Below, piece by piece: positions 1 through 8,346 of a stretch of 64,000 nt of DNA. The stretch covers positions 2,389,501 through 2,453,500 of the forward strand of contig NZ_CP117969.2 in the NCBI RefSeq assembly GCF_028743515.2. The letters run 5' to 3'. The position numbers and the translations under genes were made by a program. The stretch is from Imtechella halotolerans. Lineage in GTDB: Bacteria > Bacteroidota > Bacteroidia > Flavobacteriales > Flavobacteriaceae. Position 1 is the first letter of the stretch. Each line of letters begins with the position of its first letter. The notes beneath the pieces were generated by a model that was not told the DNA's origin, searched no databases, and saw nothing but the letters and a program-made list of their open reading frames with translations.

Positions 1-1631
1 TTATCCATCCGTATTACTACATGTGTAGCAGTCTCAGGGATTTGTTGTGCTAGAATAGAGAAATCTGCAGTATATCCAAAAAATAAAGGTCCATCAATAT
101 GTTTAATATATACTTCTTCTTTTAAGTTATTAGGAAAATCAATTTCATCTTTCCAGATATCTTCCCTTGGTATATTACCCAATGTCTTAATAGATGATTG
201 ACGAGCTGTTACATCACTCATTTTCTTCATAAAAATTATAGAAGCTAATATAAGACCAACTGCAACCGCTGTGATAAGATCAAGAAATACAGTAAGTAGC
301 AATACTACAATTATAACAATTGCATCTGATTTTGGCATTTTTCCTAATGCCTTTAAACCACGATAATCCATTACTCCAATACCTACGGTTATCAAAATTC
401 CAGCTAGCACGCTTAATGGAATTTTTGAAGCGATTGGGCCTAAAATTAACAACACCATTAGCAATAATAATCCATGAACAACACCAGATAATCTAGTTTT
501 CCCTCCAGATTGAATATTAACGACTGTACGGATTGTAGCTCCAGCACCAGGTATACCCCCAAATAGTGCTGCAATACTATTTCCAATACCTTGTCCTACA
601 AGCTCCCTATTACTATTATGTTTCGTTTTCGTAATATTATCTGCAACCACCGACGTCAACAAGGAATCAATAGCGCCAAGGCCAGCCAAAGTTATGGCCG
701 TAACTATATAAGGCATTACAAGCCCTAAATCAACACCGTAGAATATACTTAGTTTAGGCAGAGGAAAACCTGACGGAATAGGACTTTTATCTGCTATTGT
801 AAGTGCATTCCACCCTAATATCTGAACAAGTCCTGTTATAACAACCAACGCCACTAATGTACTAGGTATCAATTTTGTAATTCGCTTAAACCCATAAATA
901 ATAAATACCGTCCCTAGGGTTAATAAAAATTCTAACCAATTAATATTCCTCAAAGCATTGCTCGCATACTTAATTGATCCTACCACACCACCTGTTTCAG
1001 TAGAAATAAGTGTCTTACTTTCCTTAAGCACCTCTGCTTCTGATATATTTGAAGCTCGAGCTATAGTTTCCTCAAAATCTTCAATAACCAAAATACCTTC
1101 CGAAGCTTCATCCGCTAATATTTTATTAAGTAAAGACTCCTCGGCAAGCGGTTTATATTTGGCAAGTAATTGAGAATCTAGGGTTGGATTATAACCGAAT
1201 GTTGGGAAAATCTGAGTTATTAAGATGATAACACCTATCCCAGTCATAAAACCCGAAACAACAGGGTATGGAATATATTTGATATAAGAACCTACCTTAA
1301 GAATTCCTAACAATACTTGAAAAATTCCAGCCAATAAGAAAACAAAAAGTATTGTTGGAAGTGCTTTATCCAACTCGCCATTATTCATTCGGACAATTTC
1401 TGCAACAAGTACTGTACTTATAACTGTCATTGGAGCAGTTGGCCCACTAATTTGCGAAGCAGTACCTCCAAAAATAGCAGCTAACATCCCAATAAAAATG
1501 GCCCCATACAATCCAGCAGCTGCACCCAAGCCCGATTGAACCCCGAAAGCTAACGCAAGGGGAAGGGCCACTATGCCGGCTGTAATACCTCCAAAAAGGT
1601 CGCCTTTAAGATTAGAAAAAATGTTTTTCAT
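1..1631 (-). CDS. SulP family anion transporter (C-terminus cut by window edge)
   Basis: Inner-membrane SulP-family permease. Translation of the minus strand from the ATG at 1629-1631 stays open to position 1, so the stop lies outside the window. The N-terminus shows the family hallmark: a first helix with GGITAGIVALPLALAFGV, then a QISGPTAPMTV segment. The C-terminal STAS domain is entered at about 10-110 (HIDGPLFFGYTADF...). About 85 residues (roughly 950-1200) form a mostly hydrophilic loop between two membrane segments, which seems longer than in typical SulP proteins. It lies 94 nt downstream of carbonic anhydrase on the same strand. SulP proteins paired with carbonic anhydrase are known or suspected bicarbonate transporters, so bicarbonate is the inferred substrate; sulfate or another anion cannot be excluded. 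Confidence 0.93.
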   Translation of the reverse strand, partial: MKNIFSNLKGDLFGGITAGIVALPLALAFGVQSGLGAAAGLYGAIFIGMLAAIFGGTASQISGPTAPMTVISTVLVAEIVRMNNGELDKALPTILFVFLLAGIFQVLLGILKVGSYIKYIPYPVVSGFMTGIGVIILITQIFPTFGYNPTLDSQLLAKYKPLAEESLLNKILADEASEGILVIEDFEETIARASNISEAEVLKESKTLISTETGGVVGSIKYASNALRNINWLEFLLTLGTVFIIYGFKRITKLIPSTLVALVVITGLVQILGWNALTIADKSPIPSGFPLPKLSIFYGVDLGLVMPYIVTAITLAGLGAIDSLLTSVVADNITKTKHNSNRELVGQGIGNSIAALFGGIPGAGATIRTVVNIQSGGKTRLSGVVHGLLLLMVLLILGPIASKIPLSVLAGILITVGIGVMDYRGLKALGKMPKSDAIVIIVVLLLTVFLDLITAVAVGLILASIIFMKKMSDVTARQSSIKTLGNIPREDIWKDEIDFPNNLKEEVYIKHIDGPLFFGYTADFSILAQQIPETATHVVIRMD

Positions 1632-1653
1632 ATTGAAGTTTGGTTTGGTTAAT

Positions 1654-1683
1654 GATAACCTACCGGTGTACCGGCAGGCTATC
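1654..1683 (-). promoter_or_regulatory. intercistronic RNA hairpin between can and sulP
   Basis: A 30-nt inverted repeat with 14 paired positions and a 2-nt centre. The two positions that are A/C mismatches on the plus strand become U-G pairs in the minus-strand transcript. The hairpin is therefore fully paired only in the can-sulP mRNA. It is flanked by unstructured AAC/CAA-rich sequence and has no U-tract after it, so it is not a classical terminator. An mRNA-stability, processing or translation-control element is inferred. Confidence 0.6.
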
Positions 1684-1725
1684 ACTGTTGTTGGTTTGTT
1701 GTTGTTTGGTTTCTCTAATAAAAAA

Positions 1726-2364
1726 TTAGAAATCTAGCTGATATACTTCATCTAATTGCTGATTGCTGCTGATGTTAACCTCAAGATCTTTTACAATTCC
1801 AGAACCTACACCATATACCCATCCGTGTAATGAAAGTTCTTGATTATTTCTCCATGCATTTTGTACAATTGAGGTTTTTGCAAGATCAAATACTTGCTCT
1901 TTAACATTTAGTTCCACAAAGCGATCGAAACGCTTCTTTTCATCTCCGATAGAATCAAGTTCTTCTTTGTGAAAACGATATGAATCTTTAATATGTCTAA
2001 TCCAATTGTCTATAAGGCCAATCGAATTATTCCCCATGGCAGCTTTTACACCACCACAACCATAATGTCCGCATACAATGACATGCTTGACCTTAAGCGC
2101 ATTAACTGCGTAATCCAAAACACTAAGCATATTCATATCCGAATGCACCACCATATTAGCAATGTTACGGTGTACAAAAACTTCACCTGGTTGAGCTCCT
2201 ATAATCTCATTAGCAGGAACACGACTGTCTGCGCAGCCTATCCATAATAATGGAGGTTGCTGACCATCAGCTAATTTATTAAAAAACTCAGGGTCAAGCT
2301 TTAATTTGTTTTCTACCCAATTTTTATTATTTTCAAGTAACGACTGATAAAATGTTGATTTCAT
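1726..2364 (-). CDS. can: beta-class carbonic anhydrase
   Basis: Interconverts CO2 and bicarbonate in the cytoplasm. The 212-residue protein has the beta-class zinc site: Cys44-Ala-Asp46-Ser-Arg48 (the Asp-Arg dyad) and His100-x-x-Cys103 in CGHYGCGG. The length is normal for the family. The start at 2364 gives the usual helical N-terminus (FYQSLLENNKNWVENKL). The next gene on the same strand is a SulP transporter, so the pair probably couples anion uptake to CO2/HCO3- conversion. A small membrane protein gene precedes it. Confidence 0.96.
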   Translation of the reverse strand: MKSTFYQSLLENNKNWVENKLKLDPEFFNKLADGQQPPLLWIGCADSRVPANEIIGAQPGEVFVHRNIANMVVHSDMNMLSVLDYAVNALKVKHVIVCGHYGCGGVKAAMGNNSIGLIDNWIRHIKDSYRFHKEELDSIGDEKKRFDRFVELNVKEQVFDLAKTSIVQNAWRNNQELSLHGWVYGVGSGIVKDLEVNISSNQQLDEVYQLDF

Positions 2365-2464
2365 AACTAATTTTTAAAATTTAGAATTAAGGTAATACTA
2401 GCAATTGCCAACATAAATGGCAATGCTAAGGATAACAGAATTATTTTGCTATAAGCAAGGCTAA

Positions 2465-2767
2465 TTAGGCCTCCGGAGGTCGGAAGTTCGAATTACGGTA
2501 GCTAAACCCGTATTCATTAAAGAGGTAATAATAATCCTGAGGTAATTCCTCAATCTTCAATAAAGAAGATTTATAAAATAAATTATGAATAGTAAAAATT
2601 GGTTCTGCGCTTTTTCCTGAATTACTTTTTGTTGAGTTTTCTTCTTCAGCGAGACTATAAAAATACGAAAGTTCTGTCTGCATTTCAACCATCTTTACTA
2701 TCGTCGGCGTGATAATAAAGACTGAGAATATTAGTATAAAGAATATAGCGACATGATTCTCTCTCAT
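2465..2767 (-). CDS. small single-pass membrane protein, unknown function
   Basis: A 100-residue protein if started at the ATG at 2767; a TTG at 2791 would give 108 residues. One strongly hydrophobic segment near the N-terminus (about residues 6-24, VAIFFILIFSVFIITPTIV) is followed by a polar C-terminal domain of about 75 residues with an acidic, Ser/Lys-rich stretch and a C-terminal FRPPEA. I do not recognise the family. A TAnnTTTG promoter element overlaps the TTG start, which favours the ATG. The gene probably begins the transcript that carries carbonic anhydrase and SulP. Its globular part is predicted to be outside the cytoplasm or in the periplasm, but topology is not certain. Confidence 0.7.
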   Translation of the reverse strand: MRENHVAIFFILIFSVFIITPTIVKMVEMQTELSYFYSLAEEENSTKSNSGKSAEPIFTIHNLFYKSSLLKIEELPQDYYYLFNEYGFSYRNSNFRPPEA

Positions 2768-2788
2768 ACTTTTAATAACAGAATGTTG

Positions 2789-2796
2789 CAAAAGTA
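2789..2796 (-). promoter_or_regulatory. promoter -7 element for the small protein-can-sulP transcript
   Basis: Minus-strand TACTTTTG matches the Bacteroidota -7 consensus TAnnTTTG. No TTG lies at the expected upstream distance, so the match rests on the -7 box alone. Transcription would start near 2783, just upstream of the ATG at 2767. Confidence 0.4.
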
Positions 2797-2840
2797 AGAC
2801 AAAAATTAAAAAATCCTGCTAATAAATCAATAATACGAGA

Positions 2841-3617
2841 TTATAATTCCCTTAGAAAAGATGCAGATGTCCAGCCTTGTTTACCATCCAACAACTCAAT
2901 TTTTTTCCAATCCTGTAACGAATCAAGAATCCTGACTTTTGTTCCCTCATGAAGAATAAAGGCCTCTTCACTTCTATCATTAGGCTCAACTTTTACATGA
3001 ATCTCCTTATCAAAAACAATCGCTTCTATAGTTGAATTCCTTTGAGATTGAAGCATTACAGCCGTCAACATACTTAGCATTGAAATCCCTAAAAAACTCA
3101 TACTAAATGAAAAGAAGGTTCTCTTCCAAATTACAGTTATTGAAAAATAATAACCTAAAAAAGATATTATAGCTAGCATCATGGCCAAAATTATTAAATA
3201 GGCCCACCCGTCAAGAGAAAATAATTGAATGACTTGATTTTTAATTTTTCCAATTCCAGTTTCAGGAAGTGGTTCTATGGCATCAACAGTCATTTGACGT
3301 GCAAAAGCTAAATTATTCAAAACATCTGAATCATTTGGTGCTAGTTGCAGTGCCTTTTCATAATAATACACACTTTCAGCTATATTACTTAACTTATAAT
3401 GTGCATTAGCTAAATTAAAATAAACTGATACCGAGTGTTCACCACTTTTCAAAATAGCCATATATCCATCTATTGCTTTTTCATAATCACCATTATTATA
3501 AGCAATGGTAGCCTGGTCAAAGTGGGTAGTATTCTGACCAGTTCCTGAATAAGATATCAGTAAAAACAGAATGCTAAATATCCATTGTTTCATTTGCTTC
3601 ATATTAAAATAATTCAT
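2841..3617 (-). CDS. batE: BatE-type TPR and SH3-domain membrane protein
   Basis: Last of the Bat genes. The 258-residue protein has a signal sequence (residues about 10-27, ending near TGQ). Tetratricopeptide repeats follow at about 30-105 (DYEKAIDGYMAIL, YYYEKALQLAPND), then two hydrophobic segments at about 136-185, and a C-terminal bacterial SH3-like domain (about 195-258, VRILDSLQDWKKIELLDGKQGW). The organisation matches BatE of Bacteroides and Leptospira Bat operons. It starts 9 nt after batD, so the two are cotranscribed. An internal Met at codon 6 is an alternative start. Role by family: part of an envelope complex linked to stress or oxygen tolerance; the molecular activity is not established. 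Confidence 0.9.
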   Translation of the reverse strand: MNYFNMKQMKQWIFSILFLLISYSGTGQNTTHFDQATIAYNNGDYEKAIDGYMAILKSGEHSVSVYFNLANAHYKLSNIAESVYYYEKALQLAPNDSDVLNNLAFARQMTVDAIEPLPETGIGKIKNQVIQLFSLDGWAYLIILAMMLAIISFLGYYFSITVIWKRTFFSFSMSFLGISMLSMLTAVMLQSQRNSTIEAIVFDKEIHVKVEPNDRSEEAFILHEGTKVRILDSLQDWKKIELLDGKQGWTSASFLREL

Positions 3618-3626
3618 CTGAGTGCA

Positions 3627-5414
3627 TTACAATTGTTTATCTATGAGTGAAATCACATCTACTGCTCGCTCATAATCATGCTCCATGGCGGTTTGTGAAG
3701 CTGGTGCATACCTAGCCTGCTCACAGCTTGCTAACAATGAGGTAAACTCATTCACATTGTCAACTTTTACACCCTTCTCTTGTAATAAAGCAATTATCTT
3801 TTCTTTACTAAACTCTGATGTTTCTATATGTAATCTAGCCTTTAAGTAATTATGTAGTGCACGTTCTAGTGCTTCATAAAACGTCTCCTTATGACCCAAT
3901 TTCTTTTTGGCAGCACCTAAGTATTTTTTTGCCAATTTACTAGCAGCCCTTATCTTATTTCCCTGCACGTCACTATCTATAGCCTGTTTTTTCTTCCATA
4001 CGAGCATGACAAATGGAATAAACAATATTGGTAACAACCACCACATATAAAATTCCATGGTTCCAAAAAAAGTATATGAAGAAACAGGTATTAATCCCGG
4101 CTTTAATTTTAAAAATCTAAATTGATTTTCGCCTCCTAAAACTGATTGCTTTACTCCTCCTGTAGTGGTTGAAGGAGTGGTGGTAATAGCTTCAGGTCCT
4201 TCATATACATTAAGTACAATCTCGTCTGACTGAACTGTATGGTATTTACGAGTTTGAGGGTTGAAATAAGAAAATGAAATTGAAGGAATAGGATATTTAC
4301 CTCTATTCTGCGGAACTACTGTATAGTTATCACTTACACGGCCTTGCATGCCTACCAAAGTAGTATTAATACTTTCCTTAAACTCAGGATCATATACTTC
4401 CAAAGATGTGGGCAACTGCAATTTAGGCAACTCAAAAAGTTTTAAGTTTCCATTACCACTGACCTCTACCTTAGCCTGAAGGGATTCAGAAGCCTTTAGA
4501 TCTGTCCGAGTAGTTGTAACTTTAAAATCAAAGTTTCCCACTGCTCCAGTAAAGTTTGATGGTTTGCCTTCTTGAGGTAATTCCTTTACTTGAATTGTCC
4601 TACTACCTGCCGAAACAACCTTTTCTACTTGAGTATAAATTCTTTGTCCAAAAAAATCAACTCTATTAGTTGGCACATCTACAAACACCCCTATAGATAA
4701 TGGCTCAATTGTAAGTTTTCCAGTTTTCTGAGGATACAAAACCATCCTTTTTAGCACTACATACCGATAAGGTTTTCCATTAAATGATCCATTTTCGGCC
4801 TGCAATCTTTGGACAGGGATATCCTGATTCCAAAAATTAACATAAGTAGGTTTATCAATATGTCTTATATCACTGATACTAATAGTAGGACTAATAAAGA
4901 GCTTATAAACTACACTTATTGCTTCATTTAAGTATGGAGAGGCATTGCTTACCTCTGCTACCAAGTGCAAACTTTCATCTGCGATATCATCAGCGGTTTT
5001 CTCATCCGATGGCTTGTCAACTGCAGCTGTAACTTCAATGGCAATAGGAGTGGTTTTATATATAGTTCCATCAATATCTATAGTTGCCTGCCGAATCACG
5101 AATTTTCCTTTGGCTGTAGGTTGTAAAAAATAGGAATAGGTTTTTGAGAAGGTTCTTTTTCCATTTACCCATTGCTGACTTACTGATTGATTAGGCCCCA
5201 TAACTACTCTAAAACCTTCGAATTTTGGAGGCAAGAAATTATCACCATCTTGATTCATTATAAAATCAATCCTCAAACGCTCATTCACTCCTAATTTATT
5301 TTTACTTACTTTGGCTTCAAAGAGTACATCACCCTGAGCCATTACAGTAAAAGATAACATTAGAAAAAACAATCGTATAACACTATGTAAAGGGGCTATT
5401 TTAAACATACACAA
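3627..5414 (-). CDS. batD: BatD, oxygen-tolerance family membrane protein
   Basis: A 595-residue protein with an N-terminal signal sequence (about 10-27) and a long extracytoplasmic part made of several beta-sandwich domains. The first reads FEAKVSKNKLGVNERLRIDFIMN, a typical BatD opening. A single membrane helix follows at about residues 448-470 (FYMWWLLPILFIPFVMLVW), then a cytoplasmic helical tail of about 125 residues. It is batD by sequence and by its place between batC and batE. It probably scaffolds the VWA proteins BatA and BatB in the envelope; this is inference from the family. Confidence 0.93.
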   Translation of the reverse strand: MCMFKIAPLHSVIRLFFLMLSFTVMAQGDVLFEAKVSKNKLGVNERLRIDFIMNQDGDNFLPPKFEGFRVVMGPNQSVSQQWVNGKRTFSKTYSYFLQPTAKGKFVIRQATIDIDGTIYKTTPIAIEVTAAVDKPSDEKTADDIADESLHLVAEVSNASPYLNEAISVVYKLFISPTISISDIRHIDKPTYVNFWNQDIPVQRLQAENGSFNGKPYRYVVLKRMVLYPQKTGKLTIEPLSIGVFVDVPTNRVDFFGQRIYTQVEKVVSAGSRTIQVKELPQEGKPSNFTGAVGNFDFKVTTTRTDLKASESLQAKVEVSGNGNLKLFELPKLQLPTSLEVYDPEFKESINTTLVGMQGRVSDNYTVVPQNRGKYPIPSISFSYFNPQTRKYHTVQSDEIVLNVYEGPEAITTTPSTTTGGVKQSVLGGENQFRFLKLKPGLIPVSSYTFFGTMEFYMWWLLPILFIPFVMLVWKKKQAIDSDVQGNKIRAASKLAKKYLGAAKKKLGHKETFYEALERALHNYLKARLHIETSEFSKEKIIALLQEKGVKVDNVNEFTSLLASCEQARYAPASQTAMEHDYERAVDVISLIDKQL

Positions 5415-5433
5415 TTCTTCTTCATTGTTAAAA

Positions 5434-6285
5434 CTACCAATCTTTTTCGGTTTTCACTGGGGTTCCTTTTACTTTTTTTGCATTGATCTTTTCTTGAACC
5501 TTTTTATCTTCATTACTCATCGCTTCCAATAAATTCTTTATTTGCTGCGCAGATAATTGGCTAGGTCGTGGTTTCTGTCCTTCTCCTTCTTTAGATTTTT
5601 CATCTTTCTTATCTCCTTCATTACCTTGATCCTTTTTATCGCCTTCACCTTCCTTAGGATTTTTATTATCTTCCCCATTTTTATTTGGATCTTTGGGGTC
5701 ATCTTGATTTTCCCCCTTTTCATCCTTGTCCTTATCTCCTTCTTCCTTATTATCCTGATTCTTATTATCGTCCTTATTTTCTTCTTTTTGATCCTTATTA
5801 TCTTTTTGATCCTTATTTTCTTGCTGATCCTTTTTAAGCATTTCTTTTGCTAATGCAAGATTATATCGCGTTTCTTCATCTGTAGGATCATTTCGGAGAG
5901 CTTCTTTATAAGTCTCAACAGCTTTCTCATATTCTTTATTCTTCATAAACACATTACCCAAATTATGGTAGGCCTTGTGTTTCTCTTCTTTTGTTTGTGC
6001 TGTATTCCCCGCTTGTTTAAAACGACTGAATGCTTCACTAAAGCTATTCTGTTTATAATAAGCCGTCCCTAAATTATATTTAGCCACAGCATTACTATCG
6101 TTTTTTGCAATTGCTTTTCGATAGGTGGCCTCCGCATCTTTAAACTGATTTTCTTTCCATTCTTGGTTGGCTTGATGCGTAAAGTTCTGTGACATTTTTA
6201 CTGATTTACGCTGCTCCTTTTCAGAGTTCTGACTCCATATTGTACAAGTAAAAAGGAGATACAGCACTACTACATTATACCTCAT
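5434..6285 (-). CDS. batC: BatC, TPR protein with a highly charged tail
   Basis: Starting at the second Met (6285) gives a clean signal peptide (MRYNVVVLYLLFTCTIWSQ) and a 1-nt gap to batB. The upstream ATG at 6309 would overlap batB by 23 nt and put charged residues in front. Three TPR units follow (about residues 35-150 of the shorter form, e.g. AEATYRKAIAKND and EKAVETYKEALRNDPTDEE). Then comes a stretch of about 80 residues made almost only of Lys, Glu, Asp, Asn, Gln and Gly. The C-terminus (LSAQQIKNLLEAMSNEDKKVQEK) is the conserved end seen in BatC proteins. The low-complexity stretch probably acts as a flexible spacer. Confidence 0.92.
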   Translation of the reverse strand: MRYNVVVLYLLFTCTIWSQNSEKEQRKSVKMSQNFTHQANQEWKENQFKDAEATYRKAIAKNDSNAVAKYNLGTAYYKQNSFSEAFSRFKQAGNTAQTKEEKHKAYHNLGNVFMKNKEYEKAVETYKEALRNDPTDEETRYNLALAKEMLKKDQQENKDQKDNKDQKEENKDDNKNQDNKEEGDKDKDEKGENQDDPKDPNKNGEDNKNPKEGEGDKKDQGNEGDKKDEKSKEGEGQKPRPSQLSAQQIKNLLEAMSNEDKKVQEKINAKKVKGTPVKTEKDW

Positions 6286-6286
6286 A

Positions 6287-7333
6287 TTATTCCTTTTTAT
6301 TTCTTTCATTAAACAAATTCAATCTTTGTACCCAGGCTGTTTTACGCTCTAATAAAAAGATATCTAAAAACAATAAGGCTATTGCAGCTCCTAAAAACCA
6401 CTGAAATTGATCCTTAAAATCAACAAACTGTTTTGTTTCAAATTCCTTCTTCTCCATATTGGTTAGTACCTCTTCAACAAAAGAAACAACTTCCTCAGTA
6501 TCAAATCCATTAATATAGTCGCCCTTACCATTTTGAGCAATGTCTTTTAAAAGATTCTCATCAAGTTTGGTTATAACTACTTCTCCAGTATTATCCTTTT
6601 TATAGGTGTCGATTACTCCCCTTATACGTTCAGGTATAGGTGATCCTTTAGACGTTCCTAAACCAACGGTATAAATCAGTATCCCTTTATTAACTGCTTC
6701 TGTAGCGGCAATGGAAGCACCCTCTGCATGGTCTTCACCATCGGATAGAATAAACAATATCCTGTTAGTTTGCTCTTCATCGTCAAAATAGCTAGTTGCC
6801 AACCTAATAGCCTGGTCAATTGCAGTTCCTTGAGACGAAAGCATATCAGTATTCATCTGTTGTAAAAACATCTTTGCTGCCGCATAATCCGTTGTAATTG
6901 GAAGTTGTGGATACGCTTGCCCAGCATACGCTATAATACCCACTCGATCCCCAGCTAATTTATTTAACAACTCCGATACAAGTCGCTTTGCCTTTTCAAG
7001 CCGATTAGGTGTAATATCCTCAGCGAGCATACTCTTAGATACATCAATAGCAAATACAATATCCACACCTTCTCTTTTCACGGTTTCCATTTTGGTGCCG
7101 ACTTTAGGGTTGGCTAACGCTATGGCCAAACTAGTAATAACCAAACACCGTACAACTAATTTTAAAAAAGGCTTAAATCGAGATTTAGCAGGACTTAGGT
7201 GTTTAAACACAGAAGCCTTTCCAAATTTTTTCCTAGCACGACGCTGCCATAATTTCATTAAAATAAAAAGCATTACAACCACAGGTATTGCGGCTAATGC
7301 ATATAAATATATTTTTTCTTCTAACTGAATCAT
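6287..7333 (-). CDS. batB: BatB, VWA-domain membrane protein
   Basis: I place the start at the ATG at 7333 (MIQLEEKIYLYALAAIP). It leaves a 1-nt gap to batA, while the ATG at 7372 would overlap batA. The 348-residue protein has two N-terminal membrane segments, a von Willebrand factor A domain (about residues 80-290) and a C-terminal membrane helix (about 313-333). The metal-binding MIDAS motif is intact: DVSKS near residue 95, with TDYAA and SDGED further on. It pairs with BatA as in other Bat operons and probably forms a membrane complex with it. Confidence 0.93.
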   Translation of the reverse strand: MIQLEEKIYLYALAAIPVVVMLFILMKLWQRRARKKFGKASVFKHLSPAKSRFKPFLKLVVRCLVITSLAIALANPKVGTKMETVKREGVDIVFAIDVSKSMLAEDITPNRLEKAKRLVSELLNKLAGDRVGIIAYAGQAYPQLPITTDYAAAKMFLQQMNTDMLSSQGTAIDQAIRLATSYFDDEEQTNRILFILSDGEDHAEGASIAATEAVNKGILIYTVGLGTSKGSPIPERIRGVIDTYKKDNTGEVVITKLDENLLKDIAQNGKGDYINGFDTEEVVSFVEEVLTNMEKKEFETKQFVDFKDQFQWFLGAAIALLFLDIFLLERKTAWVQRLNLFNERNKKE

Positions 7334-7334
7334 T

Positions 7335-8336
7335 TTATATAAAACTTCTAAACACCGTATGACGAAGAACAAGCTCCAAAAGGAACAACAGCCCTCCTAA
7401 AACAGCCCAAAACCTAAATTTCTCTTCGTAATTAGTATACTTAAATTCCTCTATTTCGGTAGTTTCTAGTTTATTGATTTCATCGTAAATCTCTTGTAAT
7501 TTCTTATTATTTGTAGCCCTAAAATATTTCCCTCCTGTGATTTTAGCAATTTCTTTCATAAGTTGCTCATCAATTTCAACCTTTTGCATTCCATAGCGAA
7601 AACTTCCATCAGGATTATATGCCACAGGTGAAAGCGCCATGCCATTGGTTCCTAGCCCAATTGTATATGTTTTTATCCCATATTCCACGGCTAGTTCAGC
7701 AGCAGTCTGTGGCTCTATAAAACCAGCATTGTTCACCCCATCAGTCAGTAAAATAATAACCTTGCTTTTAGCTTTGCTATCCTTTAAACGGTTAACCGCA
7801 GTTGCTAATCCCATACCAATAGCTGTTCCATCCTCTACTTGGCCAAATGTAATTTCACGTAATGCATTAAGCACAATAGACTTATCTGTTGTAATAGGTG
7901 TCTTTGTAAAACTTTCACCAGAATATACCACTAATCCAATACGATCATTTACTCTTGCTTTCACAAATTCCCCCGCAACGGATTTAAGTGCCGATAATCT
8001 GTTAGGTTTTAAATCTTGAGCTAGCATACTGGAGGAAACATCAATTGCCATTACAATGTCAATCCCTCGAGTAGTTTTAGTTCGAGATGTCACTTCAGTT
8101 GTTTGGGGACGCGCCAATGCAGTTATCAGGGCTGCTAATGCCATTAGTCTTAAAATAAAAAGAAGTGGTTTAAATTGAGCTAATAATGAGGGTGTTATTT
8201 TAAAACCCTTCGAACTAGACATCTTTAGAGAGGGCAGTTCTTTTTTACGCATAAAGAAATACCATACTCCTGCAGCTGGAAGCATCAAAAGCAGCCAGAA
8301 AAATTGAGGATCTACAAAAGGTGTTTTATCCAACAT
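7335..8336 (-). CDS. batA: BatA, VWA-domain membrane protein (aerotolerance)
   Basis: A 333-residue protein with membrane helices at about 12-30 and 57-76, a VWA domain (about 85-285) and a C-terminal helix (about 306-325). The MIDAS motif DVSSS and the later TDGVNNAG are complete, so metal-dependent ligand binding should be possible. The length and layout are standard for BatA. It lies 10 nt after the BatD-like gene and 1 nt before batB, within the same transcript. It is the first of the two VWA paralogues. Confidence 0.94.
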   Translation of the reverse strand: MLDKTPFVDPQFFWLLLMLPAAGVWYFFMRKKELPSLKMSSSKGFKITPSLLAQFKPLLFILRLMALAALITALARPQTTEVTSRTKTTRGIDIVMAIDVSSSMLAQDLKPNRLSALKSVAGEFVKARVNDRIGLVVYSGESFTKTPITTDKSIVLNALREITFGQVEDGTAIGMGLATAVNRLKDSKAKSKVIILLTDGVNNAGFIEPQTAAELAVEYGIKTYTIGLGTNGMALSPVAYNPDGSFRYGMQKVEIDEQLMKEIAKITGGKYFRATNNKKLQEIYDEINKLETTEIEEFKYTNYEEKFRFWAVLGGLLFLLELVLRHTVFRSFI

Positions 8337-8346
8337 ATATCTTTTC

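Noticed and set aside
5557-5853. Hydrophobic plus-strand frame (Phe/Ile/Leu only) opposite batC
   Set aside because: It is the antisense reading of the Lys/Asp/Glu-rich tail (AAA to TTT). No start context or family.
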